NCBI GenBank assembly: GCA_965644315.1
Contig: CBFFRQ010000068.1
Span: 124,001 to 188,000 of the forward strand
Source: Caecitellus pseudoparvulus
Taxonomy: Eukaryota; Bigyra: Bicosoecida
Reading direction: 5' to 3'
DNA length: 64,000 nucleotides
The position numbers were made by a program, and so were the translations under genes. A model generated the notes under the pieces. That model was not told the origin of the DNA, made no database searches, and saw only the letters and a program-made list of their open reading frames with translations. Below are positions 60,247 through 64,000 of the stretch, in pieces (position 1 is the first letter of the stretch; each line of letters starts with the position of its first letter).

Positions 60247-60827
60247 GGCAACGCAGGACCTGGCGGGGCAGCGCACTCCTCCTGCCTCCAGGAAGCTGCC
60301 CAGCGTTTTGGCGTCGTACGTTGCCCGAACAGATTACTGTCTCAGTGCCTTTAGCACTGCTGCGCGTTGCTGTGCCTGGCTGGAGTGTGATGAGCGGAGC
60401 GGTGGTGACTGGCTCGCTCGACACTGCTCTCAAGGATGCGCTTTACCCGGCAGCGAGACTGCCAAGTTGCCTGGTGGTGCGCGGTCACATCGGCGTGGAC
60501 ACCAAGCTGCTGCGAATTTTGGAGTTTTGGCTCTCCTTCAGCTGCGGGGCGTTCTGAGGGACAGGACTCATCAGCCAGGCATGCCGGGCAACCGGTGCCA
60601 ATGACCACGAGGGGGGGGGGGGGGCATCAAAGTCGGACAGAACCATCTCGACAAGCAAGGCATTTAGCTTGATGTGATCCAACAGGAAGCAGGGTGGACG
60701 GCAGGACTCTCCGGGGTGATGTGGGGTCCTCCTGAACCCGGCTTGCTCCAGACCTGACTTGCGCCAGTGGTAGCGGCTGGACAAGACGTACGGCGAGGGT
60801 ATCGCTCATCCGCACAGAGACTGCACC
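60247..60827. promoter_or_regulatory. Divergent spacer upstream of the NEK kinase gene, with a G14 run
   Basis: 581 bp separate the start codons of the secreted 445-residue protein (-) and the NEK kinase (+). The only notable feature is a run of 14 G residues at 60611-60624, a potential slippage or G-quadruplex-prone site. ORFs here are short and overlapping in several frames, without similarity. Confidence 0.55.
60611..60624 (+). repeat. Poly-G tract (G14)
   Basis: Fourteen consecutive G residues, about 200 bp upstream of the NEK start codon. It is the longest homopolymer noticed in the window, and its length could be polymorphic or mis-assembled. Confidence 0.9.
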
Positions 60828-63800
60828 ATGGATAGGTACAAGATCATAAAAACGATTGGGAAGGGCTCCTTTGGCAAAGCCCTTCTGGTGCAGCGCAAGA
60901 GCGACGGGGTAGGTGTGCATGCAGAGTTGGAAACGCTCGGTGCAAACAGCCGTTCAAGTGCCGCTCGGCCGCGCCTGATTCGCAGGAGAAGTTCGTGGTC
61001 AAAGAGATCCGCATGAACGCAATGAGCAGTAAGGAGCGAAAGGAGGCCGAGAATGAAGTCAAGGTCCTGCGTTCACTTCGGGTGGGTAGTGCTGCTGCAG
61101 GCTTGCCTGGTTTCACGTGCAGTGCACTTGGTCCCCCCGCTCCATGCAGCATCCAAACGTTGTGTCATACGTGGAGTCCTGGACAACACGCGGTGCCTTG
61201 TATATTTCCATGGAATTCTGCGACAAAGGGGACCTTGAGGGAATCGTGAAGGCACGGCGGGGGCGTCTGTTTTCAGAAGAGCGCATCCTGGACTGGTTCG
61301 TGCAGATGTGCCTGGGCCTGAAGCACATTCACGACCGCAAGATCCTGCACCGTGATCTGAAGACGGCCAACATTTTCGTGCTCTCCTCTGGCATGCTCAA
61401 AATCGGGGACTTTGGAATCGCCAAAGTTCTGGCCAACACTGGGGAGCTGGCCAAGACCGCCATTGGCACTCCGTACTACATGTCCCCAGAGTTGTGTCGA
61501 GAGCAACGGTACAACAACAAAAGTGACATTTGGAGTTTGGGGTGCATCTTGTACGAGTTGGCGTCCCTGCGGCACCCCTTCGAAGCTCGCAACATGCGAG
61601 GCCTTGTCCAGAAGATTCTCAGGGGGCAGTATGCGCCCCTCTCGCGCACGTACACACGGGGCCTGCGAGGCTTGGTTGCGGACATGTTGCAGCTCATTCC
61701 TCGGCGTCGACCAGGTGTCACCACTCTCCTGAAGCGTCCGATTCTGCAGGGCCGCATCCAGAATTTGATATCCGCGGCCCAGTTTCGCGAGGAGTTTTCA
61801 CACACCATCTTCCACGGCAAGCACGCTGTCAGGGACGCAGAGGCAATTCGCCAGGCTGCTCGTGCAGCTGCTGAGAAGATGGCTGGAGAAGGCGGCGCTG
61901 CGCCTGCTGCAGCGCCTGTCCCTGCGCCCGCTCCTGCACCTGCACCTGCACCTGCACCTGCACCTGCGGCTGGAGGGGTGTATTGGCGAGGGGCTCCCCA
62001 ACAGCAACCCGGAGCGTACCGACTGGGGTATCAACCCATGCCATTGGCAAAAGACAAGGGCCGACCTGCCGAGCCGCGCAGTTCCAGGCAGCCTTATGCC
62101 CGGCACGACTGGAGGTCTGGCGCAGGTGCCGCTGAAGCCCTGCAAGGCGGACACGCCAAGGCAGGGGGGGTGGACCCGCAGGCTGCGGCGCGGGCAGCTG
62201 CTGCAGACGCCCGCGCGAAGGCTGAGGCGCAAATCCGGGCCTTGGAGGCCGCACGCCGTGAAGCTGCCCAGCGACTGAAGGACGCCGCCCAAGCCAGGGA
62301 GCGAGCCCGTAGGCAAGCCATGGCGGAGGCCAAGGCCGCCGAGGCCAGGCGCGCCAAGGCAGCATCAAGGGAAGCACGTCGGCGAGCCGAAGCGCTGTCA
62401 GCACGCCGTGCGGCTGAGAAAGCTGCTCAGGCTCAAGCTGCAGAAGCGCTGCGACGTGCCAAGGCTGCAGCTGAAGCCCAGGCAGCTGCGCGCGCCCGCG
62501 TCGCTGAGCAGGAAGCGGCACACGCCAAGGCACGAGCTCGTGCAGCCGCAAAGCAGAGGGAACAGGAGCGGGCCGAAAAGGCAGCCGCGCGGGAGCGGGC
62601 AGCGGCGCGGGAGCGGGCAGCTGCCGAAGCTCGCAGGGCAGAAGCCGAGGCACGGCAGCGGGCGAAGGCGAAGGCCAGGGCGGCGGCTGGGGCCCGGCCG
62701 CGGAGTGGCGCTTCAGACCGTTCACGGCACAGCGCAGGGTCCAGGCCCAGCACCGGGGCCAGGTCCAGCCACTCGGACCCAACTGCACCGGCGCACAGCA
62801 AGCGCAGCGTGCAGTCCGCGGATCCCCAGGCGCGCCGTCGGGGATCCGGCGGGCGCCGAGTGGTGCACCTGCACGCCCAGGCGAAAGATGGTGCCCATGG
62901 CGTGCGTCGGGAAGACGGCCGGCTAATGCTGAACACCGCCGCTGCGCATGCTGCGAGGGACAAGCTGGCCTCTGACACAAGTGTGCTGAAGCGACAGGAG
63001 GTGTTGCAGCATGCAGGGACAGTGCAGCGCAACGTGCAAGGCGCGGTCGCCGCTGCCCTTCAGTCAGTAGCCGCTGCTCGGGGAGCAGCGCCTGCTCCAG
63101 CACCTGAACCCAGCACCGGGCGAAGCAGGGCTTCTCTCAGCCAGGCACATGTTGATGCCCGAGCGGCGCTGCGTGCGCGGGTCAGGGGAGCCATGGGAGG
63201 AGGCCAGCCACCTCCAGGCATGTCTGAGCACAAGCACAAGCGCGCGGCGAAATCGAAGGCCCCAGCTCCAGCTCCAGCCCCAGCCCCAGCTGTAGCTTCC
63301 CCCAGTGAACAAGCACGTGCTGAGCGTGCGAAGGCCCGCGAAGCTGCTCGAGCGGAGATGCGTCGGAAGATTGCAGCTGACCGCAAAGCCGCCAAAGGGT
63401 CCAAGTCACTGGCCGTCGTTTTCGAGCCTCGGGTAGTTGGAGCGGGGCGGGGTGATGATGCGGAGCGACCGCCCACTGTGGACTCTGATGTCCAAGGCGT
63501 GCATGCTGAAGGCTTCGGTGCTCCGCCAGTGTCAGCCCCCACAACTCCCGGTGGGCACAAGGTCCCGCAGTATGCCGCGCCTGAGTCCCCCGCTGTTCGC
63601 GCTGCGGCGGCTGTTGGCGAACTCCTGGCCTTTGGGGGTGAGGGCTTCGCGCCTGACAAGGCAGCGCAGGGGCATGGCGGACGGCGAGGCACTGCCTTCA
63701 CTGCACAGGCAACCAGTGCTGATTCTCCCCCAATCGAGGGCCGGCGCGTGCCAAAGGCAGGAGAGCTGGGCTCCGCCCCGACCACCGCAGAGCGTAGAGC

Positions 63801-64000
63801 AGCACGGGCTTCACAGCGCACCTCGCTAACTTCCCAGCGCCAAGAAGATGCCAAGCGGATCGCGGCACTGAAGGATGCCGGGCGCTCAGAGCTGGCGCCA
63901 TCCAGGCACGCCCTGCGCCGGGGGGCGTCGCCCCCCACCCTGTCAGTGCCACACGAAGGAGCGGGGGGCGGAAAAGAGCCTGGCAGTGACGGGGAAGGTG
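60828..64000 (+). CDS. NEK-family serine/threonine kinase with long Ala/Arg-rich tail (partial, 3' end outside window)
   Basis: Exons 60828-60908, 60986-61081 and 61150 to beyond 64000 (introns 77 and 68 bp, phase 0) give at least 1,009 residues. The kinase domain is N-terminal. Visible motifs are the glycine loop GKGSFG (11-16), Lys33 in FVVKEI, HRDLKTAN (126-133), DFG (146-148), and GTPYYMSPE (165-173) in the activation segment. WFVQMCLGLKHIHDRKILHRD and KSDIWSLGCILYEL resemble NEK1/NEK5-type kinases. NEKs act in cell cycle and ciliary functions. After residue about 270 the tail is low complexity: an Ala-Pro run, then several hundred residues of Ala/Arg/Glu/Lys sequence that should form a long helix or coiled coil. 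No stop is reached before the edge. Confidence 0.95.
61933..61967 (+). repeat. 6-bp microsatellite encoding an Ala-Pro run
   Basis: Nearly six tandem copies of cctgca inside the NEK coding region, encoding alternating Pro and Ala just after the kinase domain. A second, less perfect Pro-Ala run of the same kind lies near 63261-63291. Confidence 0.9.

Noticed and set aside
60436-60827. Short ORFs in the spacer upstream of the NEK gene as a small gene
   Set aside because: They overlap each other in all frames, include the G14 run and show no conserved-looking sequence.
61829-63103. Long minus-strand ORF (424 codons) opposite the NEK tail
   Set aside because: Antisense shadow of Ala/Arg-rich GC-rich coding sequence; no ATG with support and no similarity, and the opposite strand carries the kinase in frame.
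63060-63938. Minus-strand ORF (292 codons) near the right edge
   Set aside because: Same reason: GC-rich antisense of the NEK tail, low-complexity composition.

Overview
The window is nuclear DNA of a eukaryote, most likely a unicellular protist with a compact, GC-rich genome. I can reconstruct 19 spliceosomal introns. All are GT-AG, all are 61-88 bp, and all keep the reading frame. Genes sit very close together: stop codons of convergent genes are 8 and 64 bp apart, and same-strand neighbours are mostly 75-180 bp apart. The lineage cannot be fixed from sequence alone. Leishmanolysin, CAP, NEK and CSPG/propeller-type proteins fit an alga or heterotrophic protist (stramenopile, haptophyte or similar), but that is inference.

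Layout. 1-5598 (-): a leishmanolysin-type metallopeptidase fused to a CAP/SCP domain and then to a Ser/Thr-rich stalk. About 76 copies of a 36-bp tandem repeat encode the stalk, and the gene runs off the left edge. 5715-5786 (-): tRNA-Thr(AGT). 6012-12008 is a lipid-metabolism neighbourhood: a long-chain acyl-CoA synthetase (+), two small FABP-like genes (+), a peroxisomal trans-2-enoyl-CoA reductase ending in AKL (-), and a third FABP-like gene (-). 12085-13806 (-): a Qri7/OSGEPL1-type threonylcarbamoyl-adenosine synthase with a likely mitochondrial presequence. 13908-19718 (-): a 1,936-residue unrecognised protein. 19835-35276 (-): a 5,117-residue unrecognised protein. 35774-58844 (+): a 7,669-residue secreted, cadherin/CSPG-like giant protein that carries an inserted seven-repeat ELW-SDGT module. 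58909-60246 (-): a 445-residue secreted protein of unknown function. 60828 to the right edge (+): a NEK-family kinase with a very long Ala/Arg-rich tail.

Organisation. Five consecutive genes from 35276 down to 9756 lie on the minus strand. Three divergent gene pairs share spacers of 413-581 bp. In the long genes the introns are confined to the first few hundred coding bases, and 14.9- and 22.8-kb coding exons follow without interruption. The most striking items are the two unusual extracellular architectures (M8-CAP-mucin stalk, and the nested propeller-in-CSPG giant), the lipid cluster with three FABP-like copies, and the two giant proteins with no family I recognise.
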